This document shows, piece by piece, positions 40,879 to 49,700 of a DNA stretch of 64,000 nucleotides. How positions within the stretch are numbered: position 1 is the stretch's first letter; each line of letters starts with the position of its first letter. The notes beneath the pieces are model-generated. The model had not been told where the DNA came from. It saw only the letters and a program-made list of their open reading frames with translations, and ran no database searches. Source of the DNA: Nocardioides zeae (GTDB taxonomy: Bacteria > Actinomycetota > Actinomycetes > Propionibacteriales > Nocardioidaceae); assembly GCF_010686755.1 (NCBI RefSeq), contig NZ_JAAGXA010000008.1, positions 62,001 through 126,000 on the forward strand, in the 5' to 3' direction. The position numbers and the translations under genes were made by a program.

Positions 40879-42117
40879 ATGGTCGCCCGCCAGTTCCCGA
40901 AGCCCGCCGAGATCTTCGACCTGCTGAAGTTCAAGAAGCCGGAGCTCAACCCCCGCAAGCGGCGGCTGGCCAAGGCGCTGACGATCGACGACCTGCGGGT
41001 GATCGCGAAGCGTCGTACGCCGCGGGCCGCGTTCGACTACACCGACGGCGCCGCCGAGGGCGAGCTCTCCATCGCCCGGGCCCGGCAGGCCTTCCAGGAC
41101 GTCGAGCTCCACCCCGACGTGCTGCGCCCGGCGGTCGACGTCGACACCTCGATCGAGGTGCTCGGCGCGCGGAGCGCGCTCCCCTTCGGCATCGCCCCCA
41201 CCGGCTTCACCCGCCTCATGCAGACCGAGGGCGAGATCGCCGGCGCCGGGGCGGCGGGCGCGGCCGGGATCCCGTTCACGCTCTCGACGCTGGGCACGAC
41301 GTCGATCGAGGACGTGCGCGACGCCAATCCGGCCGGCCGCAACTGGTTCCAGCTCTACGTCATGCGGAACCGCGAGACGTCCTACGAGCTGACCCGTCGC
41401 GCTGCGGCAGCCGGCTACGACACCCTCTTCTTCACCGTCGACACCCCCGTGGCCGGCGCGCGCCTGCGCGACAAGCGCAACGGCTTCTCGATCCCGCCGC
41501 AGATCACGCTCCGCACCGTGCTCGACGCCGCGGTCCGCCCCTGGTGGTGGATCGACTTCATCACGACGCCGAAGCTCGAGTTCGCCTCGCTCTCCTCCAC
41601 CGGCGGCACCGTCGGCGAGCTGCTCGACTCGGCGATGGACCCGACGATCAGCTACGACGACCTCGAGGTCATCCGCGGCCTGTTCCCCGGCAAGATCGTC
41701 GTCAAGGGCGTGCAGAACGTCGCCGACGCCCGGCGCCTCGTCGACCACGGCGTCGACGGCGTCGTGCTCTCCAACCACGGCGGCCGCCAGCTCGACCGCG
41801 CGCCCGTGCCGTTCCACCTCCTGCCCGAGGTCGTGCGCGAGGTCGGCCGGGACACGACGGTCATGGTCGACACCGGCATCATGAACGGCGCCGACATCGT
41901 CGCCTCGATCGCGCTCGGCGCCGACTTCACGCTCATCGGCCGGGCGTACCTCTACGGCCTCATGGCCGGCGGCCGCCCGGGCGTCGACCGCACCATCGCG
42001 ATCCTCAAGGACGAGATCGAGCGCACCATGAAGCTGCTCGGCGTCGCCACGCTCGACGAGCTCGAGCCGCGCCACGTGACCCAGCTCGTGCGGCTCGCGC
42101 CGCGGCCGCTGGGCTGA
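40879..42117 (+). CDS. lldD: FMN-dependent alpha-hydroxy-acid dehydrogenase (LldD-like)
   Basis: Encodes 412 residues of the L-lactate dehydrogenase/glycolate oxidase family, which oxidises 2-hydroxyacids to 2-ketoacids with FMN. Motifs: [11 protein letters not shown] near residue 51, [19 protein letters not shown] (FMN/substrate, about 100-118), and the catalytic signature [17 protein letters not shown] with His about 301, then [27 protein letters not shown]. The N-terminus is extended relative to the yeast-type core. ATG at 40879 has GAGAGGA. Lactate is the likely substrate because of the FadR/LldR-like regulator, but mycolactone-type or mandelate-like acids are possible. Confidence 0.87.
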   Translation: MVARQFPKPAEIFDLLKFKKPELNPRKRRLAKALTIDDLRVIAKRRTPRAAFDYTDGAAEGELSIARARQAFQDVELHPDVLRPAVDVDTSIEVLGARSALPFGIAPTGFTRLMQTEGEIAGAGAAGAAGIPFTLSTLGTTSIEDVRDANPAGRNWFQLYVMRNRETSYELTRRAAAAGYDTLFFTVDTPVAGARLRDKRNGFSIPPQITLRTVLDAAVRPWWWIDFITTPKLEFASLSSTGGTVGELLDSAMDPTISYDDLEVIRGLFPGKIVVKGVQNVADARRLVDHGVDGVVLSNHGGRQLDRAPVPFHLLPEVVREVGRDTTVMVDTGIMNGADIVASIALGADFTLIGRAYLYGLMAGGRPGVDRTIAILKDEIERTMKLLGVATLDELEPRHVTQLVRLAPRPLG

Positions 42118-42144
42118 GCCCGCCCTTCCAACGCCGAGGGTCGT

Positions 42145-42286
<142 letters not shown>

Positions 42287-42303
42287 ACGACTCGATGCAC
42301 GCC

Positions 42304-43488
42304 TCAGATGCGGCGGAAGAGGGCGGCGAGGGCTTGGCCGCCGCCGATGCACATGGTGACGATGCCGAGCTCCTTGTCGGTGCGGTGGAGCTCCTTGGCC
42401 ACGCGCAGCGACAGGATCGCGCCGGTGGCGCCGACGGGGTGCCCGAGCGCGATGGCGCCGCCGTAGGGATTGACCTTCTCGGGGTCGAGCCCGGCGTCGC
42501 GCACGACGGCGACGGCTTGGGCGGCGAAGGCCTCGTTGCACTCGACGACGTCGATGTCGCTCGGGGTGGTGCCGGTCTTGGCGAACAGCGCCTTGAGTGC
42601 GAGGACGGGGGCGTAGCCCATGAGCTCGGGCTCCATCGCGCCGGTGGTGACGGCCTCCAGGGTCACCAGCCCGGTCAGGCCCCGCTCGGCCACGGCCCGC
42701 TCGGAGGCCAGGACGACCGCGGCGGCGCCGTCGTTGATCCCGGAGGCGTTGCCGGCGGTGACGGTGCCGTCCTTGGCGAACGCGGGCCGCAGCCCGGCGA
42801 GCGTCTCCAGGGTGGTGTCGGGCTTGGGGTGCTGGTCGGTGGTGACGGTGAACGGTTTGCGGCCACCGACCTCGACGGGCGTGATCTCCTCGGCGAACGC
42901 CGCCTGCGCGGCGTCGGTGGCGGCACGGCGCTGGGACTCGCACGCGAACTCGTCCTGCTCGGCGCGCGAGACGCCGTACTTCGCGGCGACGTTCTCCGCG
43001 GTGAGGCCCATGTGGATGCCGCCGAAGGGGTCGGTGAGCATCATGACGGTGCCGTCGACGAGGTCGCGGTTGCCGAGCTTGTAGCCGTTGCGGGCACCGA
43101 AGTCGTAGAACGGCATCCGGGTCATCGACTCGTCCCCGCCGGCGACGGTGAGGTCGAGGTCGTTCCAGCGCATCTCCATCGCTGCCGACCAGATGGCCTG
43201 CAGGCCCGAGCCGCACAACCGGTTCACGGTGTAGGCCGGGACGTTCTTCGGCAGCCCGGCGGTGACCGCGACCCGGCGGGCGTTGTAGGCGTCAGGGCCG
43301 ACCTGCCCGATGCAGCCCATGACGACTTCCTGCACGTCGGCGCCCGCGACACCGGCCCGCTGCAGCGCCGCGGTCGTGGCCTGCGCGCCGAGCTCGTGGG
43401 CCGCGACGTCCTTGAACACGCCACCGAAGCTGCCGACCGGGGTACGCGCACCGTCGACGAGGACGATCTTCTGGGGGCTGGTGGTCAT
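42304..43488 (-). CDS. Acetyl-CoA C-acyltransferase (canonical thiolase)
   Basis: Encodes 394 residues. All thiolase catalytic elements are present: nucleophile Cys in NRLCGSGLQA (about residue 90), NEAFAAQAV, the His in AIALGHPVGATG (about 352) and the second Cys in MCIGGGQ (about 382). It cleaves 3-ketoacyl-CoA with CoA at the end of a beta-oxidation round or runs in reverse. The ATG at 43488 overlaps the MFS stop. It is the last gene of the block that begins with the DUF35 gene at 51256. Confidence 0.93.
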   Translation of the reverse strand: MTTSPQKIVLVDGARTPVGSFGGVFKDVAAHELGAQATTAALQRAGVAGADVQEVVMGCIGQVGPDAYNARRVAVTAGLPKNVPAYTVNRLCGSGLQAIWSAAMEMRWNDLDLTVAGGDESMTRMPFYDFGARNGYKLGNRDLVDGTVMMLTDPFGGIHMGLTAENVAAKYGVSRAEQDEFACESQRRAATDAAQAAFAEEITPVEVGGRKPFTVTTDQHPKPDTTLETLAGLRPAFAKDGTVTAGNASGINDGAAAVVLASERAVAERGLTGLVTLEAVTTGAMEPELMGYAPVLALKALFAKTGTTPSDIDVVECNEAFAAQAVAVVRDAGLDPEKVNPYGGAIALGHPVGATGAILSLRVAKELHRTDKELGIVTMCIGGGQALAALFRRI

Positions 43489-44777
43489 TCCGTGCTCCGT
43501 TCGAGAGGGGATGCGAGAAGGGATGGGACGCTCCGGGCGCGTGAGAGCCGCAGGATCTGCACCGCAGCCAGGCCCCAGAGCACGTACTGCACGCTCATCG
43601 CGACCCGGAACGCGGCGGCGGAGAAGTCGGTCGAGGAGCCGTCGGTCTGCAGGTCCAGCAGCAGCCCGACGGCGAAGATCACGAGGAGGCTGGCGACGAA
43701 GCCGCCCTGGTTGACCAGGCCGCTCGCCGACCCCAGGCGCTCGGGCGGGTGCGCCGTGCGCACCAGGTCGAAGCCGATCATCGCCACGGGTCCGGTCGCG
43801 CCCACGACCACGACGAAGGGCACGAGCACCCACGTCGGTGCGCCGCCGGGCCAGACCAGCACCACCGCCCAGACGACGGCGACCAGGGCGATCGAGCCGA
43901 GCGCCACGGGGATGCGCAGGTCGGGCCGCGCACCCACCAGCCAGCCCACGAGCGGGCCGGCCGAGATGACCGCCACGATCATCACGGTGATGAGGGTGCC
44001 CGCCGTCGTGGCGCTCACGCCGTGGGCCAGCACGAAGTAGGGATAGCCCCAGACGAGGGCGAGCAGGGTCGAGCTGAAGTGCTGGGAGAAGTGCACCCAG
44101 AACCCGAGCCGGGTCTCCCGCACCGCCCACGAGGCGCGCAGCCCCGAGGCGACGGCCCGCCACGGCTGGGAGGACCCCCGCACGGTCCGCCGGCCCGGCT
44201 CGTCGCGCACGACGAGCAGCACCACGATCGCGAGCGCGATCCCCAGGCCGGCGGCCGCCAGGTACGTCCGCTCCCACCCCCAGGTGTGGAGCGCCCACGC
44301 CATCGGCACGGCCGCAGCGATGGTCCCCACCTGACCGGTCGGCCCCGCCAGCTGGGTGATCAGCGGGACCCGGCGCGGCCGGAACCACGCCACGATCACC
44401 CGCAGCACGCAGACGAAGGTCGATGCGTCACCCGCGCCCACGAGCACCCGGGCGACCACGGCGAGCAGGTAGCTGTCGGCGAACGCGAACACCAGCTGAC
44501 CCACGCTCATGAGGGCCACCCCGACGAGGAGGACCACGCGCGGCCCGAACCGGTCGACCAACAGGCCGACCGGCACCTGCAGCACGGCGTAGACGGCGAG
44601 CTGGAGCACCACGAACCCGCCCAGCTGCGTGGCGGAGATCCCGAACCGGTCGGCGGCCTCGAGCCCGGCGACCGCCAGCGACGAGCGGTGGAAGACCCCG
44701 AGCACGTAGCAGGCGAGCGCCGCCGCCCACACCACCCACGCGAGGCGACCCGTCCGCTCGGCGTCGACGCCGCTCAT
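43485..44777 (-). CDS. MFS transporter
   Basis: Encodes 430 residues with about 12 membrane helices: WVVWAAALACYVLGVFHRSSLAVAG at the start, then the loop GLLVDRFGPRVVLLVG with the MFS signature in degenerate form. The FHRSSLAVAG first helix is common to nitrate/sugar-phosphate/hexuronate-type importers. Both ends overlap neighbours by ATGA (thioesterase upstream, thiolase downstream). Import of the substrate of this catabolic block is the natural inference. Confidence 0.85.
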   Translation of the reverse strand: MSGVDAERTGRLAWVVWAAALACYVLGVFHRSSLAVAGLEAADRFGISATQLGGFVVLQLAVYAVLQVPVGLLVDRFGPRVVLLVGVALMSVGQLVFAFADSYLLAVVARVLVGAGDASTFVCVLRVIVAWFRPRRVPLITQLAGPTGQVGTIAAAVPMAWALHTWGWERTYLAAAGLGIALAIVVLLVVRDEPGRRTVRGSSQPWRAVASGLRASWAVRETRLGFWVHFSQHFSSTLLALVWGYPYFVLAHGVSATTAGTLITVMIVAVISAGPLVGWLVGARPDLRIPVALGSIALVAVVWAVVLVWPGGAPTWVLVPFVVVVGATGPVAMIGFDLVRTAHPPERLGSASGLVNQGGFVASLLVIFAVGLLLDLQTDGSSTDFSAAAFRVAMSVQYVLWGLAAVQILRLSRARSVPSLLASPLERSTE

Positions 44778-45289
44778 GGGTGCTCGCGGTCGCGCAGCAC
44801 GAGCGGACGACCCGTGTCGGAGGCCCACCCGAGCGCCTCGGACGCCGCGATCCACCGGTCGAGCCCCGCCCGGACGTCCTCGGGGATGGCGGCGGCACGG
44901 CGGGTGCGCAGGTCGACGTGGACCAGCAGGTACTCCACCGCGGTGGCGACCCGTGCGCGCGCGTCGTCGACCAGGTAGGAGACGCAGTGCACCGCGCGCG
45001 GCGCGCGGGCGAGCACCCGCACGTGCGCGCTGTAGCGGGCGTCCTCGTAGAGCTCACCGAAGTAGCCGACCCGCTGCTCGGAGGTGAACATGCCCAGGGC
45101 GCGCCCACGCCGGTAGGCCTCGTCCACGCCGACGTCGCACTGCATCGCCTCGACCCCGCGTCCCGCCGCCAGGAGGTGGCGGGACAGGGTCATGTGCCCG
45201 TTGGAGTCGATCTCCTCGGGGGCGACGGTGCCCGATGCCGTCGCCGGGATGAGGCGCACGTCGTCGAGCGCCGGGGGTCCGGGCTTCAC
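44774..45289 (-). CDS. Acyl-CoA thioesterase (hotdog fold)
   Basis: Encodes 171 residues. The 4HBT-type pattern is EEIDSNGHMTLSRHLLAAGRG (about residues 24-44, with Asp-x-Asn-x-His), SEQRVGYFGELYEDARYSAHVRVLARAPRAVHCVSYLVDD and ATAVEYLLVHVDLRTRRAAAIPEDVRAGL. It would hydrolyse acyl-CoA, possibly to recycle CoA or relieve dead-end intermediates. The GTG at 45289 follows the SDR stop by 7 bases; the longer open frame upstream is SDR shadow. Confidence 0.8.
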   Translation of the reverse strand: MKPGPPALDDVRLIPATASGTVAPEEIDSNGHMTLSRHLLAAGRGVEAMQCDVGVDEAYRRGRALGMFTSEQRVGYFGELYEDARYSAHVRVLARAPRAVHCVSYLVDDARARVATAVEYLLVHVDLRTRRAAAIPEDVRAGLDRWIAASEALGWASDTGRPLVLRDREHP

Positions 45290-45296
45290 GACGCGC

Positions 45297-46049
45297 TCAG
45301 TAGACCGCGAGGCGGCCGCCGTCGACCGGGATGACGGCCCCGGTGGTGTAGCTGGCCGCATCGCTGGCGAGGTGCACCACGAGGCCGGACAGCTCCTCGG
45401 CACGGCCGAGGCGACCCGCGGGCAGACGGTCGACGACCGTGGCGACGAACTCCTCGGGCCAGTCCGCCGACATGTCCGACGCGAAGGCACCCGGCATCAC
45501 GCAGTTCACGCGCACCGCCGGGGCATACTCCTGCGCGAACGCCATCGTCAGGGCGTTGAGCCCCGCCTTCGCGGCGGAGTACGTCGCCTCCTGGGCGCTC
45601 GGGCGCTGCGAGCCGATGCTCGAGATGTTGACGATCGACCCGGCACCACGGCCTCGCATCCGGCTGCCGACCACCGCCATCAGGCGGAACGGGCCCTTGA
45701 GGTTCACCTCGATCGTCTTGTCGAAGAGGGCCTCGGTCTGCTCGGCGAGCGACGGCGACACAGGCGCGATCCCCGCGTTGTTGACGAGGACGTCGATCGG
45801 TCCCACCGTCTCCTCGATCCGCGCGATCGTCGGCTCGATGGTCTCCCAGTGCCCGACGTGCATCGCGACGCCCACGACCCGGGCCCCGGTCACCCGGGCG
45901 ATCTCGGCCGCGGTCTCGTCGCAGGCGTCCTGCTTGCGGCTCGTCACGACCACCGTCGCGCCCGCCTCGGCCAGGGCCAGGGCCATGGCCCGGCCGAGAC
46001 CCCGTGTGCCGCCGGTGACGAGGGCGATCTTCTGCGTCAGGTCCGTCAT
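45297..46049 (-). CDS. SDR family oxidoreductase
   Basis: Encodes 250 residues. Cofactor motif VTGGTRGLGRAMALA (about residues 11-25), NNAG (about 88), and the catalytic Ser-Tyr-Lys as SSIGSQ and YSAAKAGLNAL (about 160). C-terminal PVDGGRLAVY is standard. A 3-hydroxyacyl-CoA or alcohol dehydrogenase step of this catabolic block is likely. The ATG at 46049 has GGAGGAG and overlaps the stop of the upstream acyl-CoA dehydrogenase (ATGA). Confidence 0.88.
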   Translation of the reverse strand: MTDLTQKIALVTGGTRGLGRAMALALAEAGATVVVTSRKQDACDETAAEIARVTGARVVGVAMHVGHWETIEPTIARIEETVGPIDVLVNNAGIAPVSPSLAEQTEALFDKTIEVNLKGPFRLMAVVGSRMRGRGAGSIVNISSIGSQRPSAQEATYSAAKAGLNALTMAFAQEYAPAVRVNCVMPGAFASDMSADWPEEFVATVVDRLPAGRLGRAEELSGLVVHLASDAASYTTGAVIPVDGGRLAVY

Positions 46050-47152
46050 CGTGACTCCTCCAGTGTGGCGGCGTGGCCGTCGAGCAGCAGTGCCGCGATG
46101 TGCTGCCGGTGGTCGCGCGCGGAGCCGAGCAGGCGGCTCGCACCCATCGCACGCTTGAGGAACAGGTGCGCGTCGTGCTCCCAGGTGAAGCCGATCGCGC
46201 CGTGGACCTGCACGGACGCCTTGCCCGCCAGCAGGGCCGCCTCGGAGGCCGCCGCCTTGCACAGGCGGGAGAGCTCCTCGGCCCGCGGGTCGGCCTCGTC
46301 GACCGCCTCCGCCGCCCGCCGCACGAGCGTGCGGCTGGCCTCCACCTCCATCATCACGTCCACCAGGCGGTGCTTGATCGCCTGGAACGACCCGATGGCC
46401 CGGCCGAACTGCTGCCGCTCCTTCGCGTACGCCGTGGTCAGGTCGAGCGCGCCCTGCGCGACCCCGACCAGCTCGGCCGCCAGGGCGATGCGCGCCGAGC
46501 ACAGTGTCTCCGCGAGGGCGGCACGGGCCGCCGCGCCGGCGGCGACGACGGTCGCCGGAGCATCGGTCAGCCGCACCGCGGCCAGGGGCCTCGTCCCGTC
46601 GACGGCCGGGAGGGGCTGCACCTCGACGCCGGGCGCACCGGACTCGACGAGCACCACCGTCGGAGCGCCGTCGAGGTCGGCGACCACCACGAGGATGTCC
46701 GCGGTCGCGCCGTGCACCACGGCGGGAGCGACGCCGGAGACGACGAGCGCGCCGTCCTGCTCGCGCGCCGCCAGGGGGGTGCCGTCGTCGGCTGCGGCGA
46801 CGAACGTCGCCACCCGACGGCCCTCGGCGAGCTCGGCGACGAGGTCCTCCTGGCCGCCCGCGGCGGTCAGCAGCCGCGCCGCCAGGACGAGGCTCGGCAG
46901 GTAGGGCCCCGGGTCCAGCAGCCGGCCGAGCTCCTCCGTGACGGCGACGAGGTCGCCCAGGGAAGCACCCGTCCCGCCGTGCGACTCCGGCAGACCGACC
47001 GCTCCGAGACCCAGCTCCCCGGTCAGCCGGGTCCACGTCTTCGCGTCGTGCCCGTGCTCCAGCGCCGTACGCACCGCCGCCAGGTCCTGCGCGCTCTCGA
47101 GGAAGCTGCGCACCACCGACCGCAGCTCGTCGCGCTCCGCCTGGGTGTTCAT
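46046..47152 (-). CDS. Acyl-CoA dehydrogenase, small subunit of an ACAD pair
   Basis: Encodes 368 residues, shorter than usual ACADs. Recognisable: LGLGAVGLPESHGGTGASLGDLVAVTEELGR, ARIALAAELVGVAQGALDLTTAYAKERQQFGRAIGSFQAIKHRLVDVMMEVEASRTL, and VQVHGAIGFTWEHDAHLFLKRA. The middle FAD-motif region (SMTEP...GSD) is missing or degenerate. This is the pattern of one half of heteromeric ACADs known from actinobacterial steroid side-chain degradation (ChsE1/FadE28-like). It overlaps the next ACAD gene by ATGA, as those pairs do. Confidence 0.85.
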   Translation of the reverse strand: MNTQAERDELRSVVRSFLESAQDLAAVRTALEHGHDAKTWTRLTGELGLGAVGLPESHGGTGASLGDLVAVTEELGRLLDPGPYLPSLVLAARLLTAAGGQEDLVAELAEGRRVATFVAAADDGTPLAAREQDGALVVSGVAPAVVHGATADILVVVADLDGAPTVVLVESGAPGVEVQPLPAVDGTRPLAAVRLTDAPATVVAAGAAARAALAETLCSARIALAAELVGVAQGALDLTTAYAKERQQFGRAIGSFQAIKHRLVDVMMEVEASRTLVRRAAEAVDEADPRAEELSRLCKAAASEAALLAGKASVQVHGAIGFTWEHDAHLFLKRAMGASRLLGSARDHRQHIAALLLDGHAATLEESR

Positions 47153-48378
47153 CGGGCCTCCTGGACCGGTCGGGGCTCGCGGGGCAGGCCGAGGACCTGC
47201 TCGCCCAGGGTGTTGCGCTGGATCTCGCTGGAACCGCCGTAGATGGTGGCGGCGCGCGACGTCAGGAACTGGCGGATCCACGCGGCCGGCGACGAGGGCG
47301 ATCCCAACGGATCGGGTCCGAGGTGCGCGACCCCGGGCTCGCCGCTCCAGGCGACGGCGTCGTCGCCGAGCAGCTCCAGCGCGAGCTCGGTGATCTGGGC
47401 GTGGTACTCGCTCTCGTAGAGCTTGATGATGGAGGACTCGGGGCCCGGCGGGGCGCCCGACAGCGCCCCCGCGAGGTTGCGCTCACCCAGGTAGCGCAGC
47501 ATCTCGAGCCGCAGGTGGGCCTGTGCGATGCGGTCGCGCACCCAGTCGGTCTGGTCCAGCCCGCGGTCCCGGACCAGCGCGACGAGGCGGTCGAGCTCGA
47601 TGCGGTAGCCCGCGTAGAGCGCTCCGGACGCCGACCCGCGCTCGAACCCCAGCAGCGTGAGCGCCACCTTCGATCCCGCGCCGCGCGGACCGACGATGTT
47701 GTCGGCCGCCGTGCGCGCGTCGGTGAAGAACACCTCGCAGAACTCGTCCTCGCCGGTGATGGTGCGGATGGGACGCACCTCCACACCCGGCTGGTCGATG
47801 GGGATGAGGAGCATCGAGATGCCGCGTCCGCGGGACTCGCCGGGCTCGGTGCGCACGAGGGCGAAGATCCAGTTGGCGTCCTGCGCCGCGGTCTGCCAGA
47901 CCTTCTGCCCGTTGACGACCCACTCGTCGCCGTCGAGCACCGCCCGGGTGGAGAGGGCGAACAGGTCGCTGCCCGCGCCGGGCTCGGAGTAGCCCTGCGC
48001 CCAGCGGTCCTCGGCAGTGAGCATGCGGGGCAGGAACCGCGCCTTCTGCTCCGGGGTCCCCCAGTGCAGCAGCGTGGGCCCGATGAGCGTGAAGGCGAAC
48101 TGGTCGGTGTCGAGCGGGAGCACCGGCACGCCGGCCTCGACCAGCTCGGCCTGCAGGATCGCCTGCTCGGCGAGCCCGAGGCCACCCCCGCCGAACTCCT
48201 CCGGCCAGGTGGGCGCCAGCAGGCGCTCCTCGCGGAGCGCCTCGCGCCACCGACCGCGGAAGACCGCACGCTCCTCGGGGGTCAGGGCGCCGATCCCCGG
48301 CCAGCCCTCCCCGAGCTCGCGATCGAGGAAGGAACGCACACGGGAACGGAACGCCTCGCCCGCTTCAGTCTTCATCAT
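47149..48378 (-). CDS. Acyl-CoA dehydrogenase, large subunit of an ACAD pair
   Basis: Encodes 409 residues. Motifs: APTWPEEFGGGGLGLAEQAI, GYSEPGAGSDLFALSTRAVLDGDEWVVNGQKVWQTAAQDANW (FAD and substrate contacts), and AATIYGGSSEIQRNTLGEQVLGLPR at the C-terminus, the form seen in FadE/ChsE2-like subunits where the catalytic base is elsewhere. It complements the FAD motif lacking in its partner, so an alpha2-beta2 enzyme is expected. The ATG at 48378 has GGAG; a second ATG follows immediately. Its promoter region carries a palindrome and a motif shared with 51324. Confidence 0.87.
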   Translation of the reverse strand: MMKTEAGEAFRSRVRSFLDRELGEGWPGIGALTPEERAVFRGRWREALREERLLAPTWPEEFGGGGLGLAEQAILQAELVEAGVPVLPLDTDQFAFTLIGPTLLHWGTPEQKARFLPRMLTAEDRWAQGYSEPGAGSDLFALSTRAVLDGDEWVVNGQKVWQTAAQDANWIFALVRTEPGESRGRGISMLLIPIDQPGVEVRPIRTITGEDEFCEVFFTDARTAADNIVGPRGAGSKVALTLLGFERGSASGALYAGYRIELDRLVALVRDRGLDQTDWVRDRIAQAHLRLEMLRYLGERNLAGALSGAPPGPESSIIKLYESEYHAQITELALELLGDDAVAWSGEPGVAHLGPDPLGSPSSPAAWIRQFLTSRAATIYGGSSEIQRNTLGEQVLGLPREPRPVQEAR

Positions 48379-48386
48379 CAGAACTC

Positions 48387-48434
48387 CTAAGTGACTCTCC
48401 ATTCGGAGCGTAACGCGAAGTTCATCATGATGAA
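48387..48434 (-). promoter_or_regulatory. Promoter region of ACAD gene with palindrome and shared motif
   Basis: In the 77-bp gap between the tandem-TetR gene and the ACAD pair, TTCATCATGATGAA (48421-48434) is a perfect 14-bp palindrome. A TACGCT -10-like element reads on the minus strand at 48412-48407. The plus-strand sequence from 48387 (CTAAGTGACTCTC...TTCGGAGCG, to 48410) is nearly repeated at 51324-51348 upstream of the DUF35 gene. Candidate operators for the adjacent tandem-TetR protein. Confidence 0.5.
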
Positions 48435-48455
48435 AAGGGGTCGGCGCCACCGACT

Positions 48456-49649
48456 TCACCGACGGGCGGAGTCCTCCCCCAGACCGAGCACGGCCGCCAT
48501 CGCCGCCCGCACGAGCGACCGGGCGCCGGCCGTACGACGCAGGCGCGGCGTCGCGAGCACGTCGAGCGCCACCATCTGCGCCGCCCGCGCTCGGATGCGG
48601 GCCGTGGGGGCGTCGAGCTGCGGGAGCGCCTCTCGCAACGTCGCCGTGAACGCCGTCTCCACGTCCTCGGTCACCTGGCGCACCGCCGCGGCGACGCCGC
48701 CCTCGAGCTCCCGCACGTCGACCAGCAGCACGGTCAGCAGCTCCGGAGCGGACCACGCCATGGCGAGGTACGCGTCGAGGTGCGCATCGATGCCCCGTCC
48801 CGCGGGAGCCCCCGCGGCCACGGCGTGCGCGTGGGCGAGGGCGTTGGCGGCGCGCACGACGACCACCTCGAGGAGGTGGGCCTTGCTCTCGACGTAGGTG
48901 TAGAGGCCCGCGGCCGACATCCCGGCCGCAGCGGCGATGTCCTCGAGCCGCACCGCCGCGAAGCCGCGGGCGGCGAACATCGACGCCGCCGCCGCGATCA
49001 CGCGTTCACGGCGCGCCGGGTGGACACCCGGCGTCGCCCGCGGGTCGGGATCGTCGAGCGCCGCGCCGCCGAGGTCGACGGCCGCAACGCGCTCCATCAT
49101 CCCCACCAGCTCGGCCCGCAGGTCCCGGCCCGGCAGGCGCTCGTCGTGGAACGAGATGCTCGCGACGACGTCGAGGGTCGCCCAGGCGAGGAGGTGCGCA
49201 TGGGCGGCGGAGAGGTCGCGACGGACACGGCCGATGACGAGGCCCAGCTCGTCGGGCAGCGCCCGCACCTCCTCGCGCAGCTCCGCCTGGACCGCCGGAT
49301 CCGCGTTCCGGGCCTCCACCGACCACAGCCGCGTGGAGCTGCGCGACGCGAGCGCGCTGTCGGCCAGGTTCGCCAGCACGACGTCGAGTCCCTCGGCCGC
49401 ACCCTCGCGGATCGCGGCCAGCCGGAGGCGCGTGCCCCGCGCCACCACCTCGATGAGCAGGTCCTGCTTGCTGGCGAAGTAGCGGTAGAGCGCCGACGGC
49501 TGGACGTTGACGGCACGGGCCACGTCGCCCATCGACACCCGGGCGTACCCGCGCTCGGTGAAGAGCTCGGCAGCCGCCCCGACGACGAGGTCGCGACGGT
49601 TGCGGGGCCGCGTGCCCGGCCGCGGCGGCGGCATGCGCTCGGTCGTCAC
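48456..49649 (-). CDS. Tandem TetR-domain transcriptional regulator
   Basis: Encodes 397 residues, about twice the normal TetR length, with two complete TetR units. First helix-turn-helix at about residues 20-70: LVVGAAAELFTERGYARVSMGDVARAVNVQPSALYRYFASKQDLLIEV. Second at about 215-265: VIAAAASMFAARGFAAVRLEDIAAAAGMSAAGLYTYVESKAHLLEVV. Each is followed by its own helical ligand domain. One chain could act like a covalent dimer with two different half-site specificities. It lies between the thiolase-like and ACAD genes of the catabolic block, which it likely represses. Confidence 0.85.
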   Translation of the reverse strand: MTTERMPPPRPGTRPRNRRDLVVGAAAELFTERGYARVSMGDVARAVNVQPSALYRYFASKQDLLIEVVARGTRLRLAAIREGAAEGLDVVLANLADSALASRSSTRLWSVEARNADPAVQAELREEVRALPDELGLVIGRVRRDLSAAHAHLLAWATLDVVASISFHDERLPGRDLRAELVGMMERVAAVDLGGAALDDPDPRATPGVHPARRERVIAAAASMFAARGFAAVRLEDIAAAAGMSAAGLYTYVESKAHLLEVVVVRAANALAHAHAVAAGAPAGRGIDAHLDAYLAMAWSAPELLTVLLVDVRELEGGVAAAVRQVTEDVETAFTATLREALPQLDAPTARIRARAAQMVALDVLATPRLRRTAGARSLVRAAMAAVLGLGEDSARR

Positions 49650-49700
49650 GCGCCACCTCCTGCGGTCGGGTACGCCGCGCGTCCGGCCCCCGCCGCCCGG

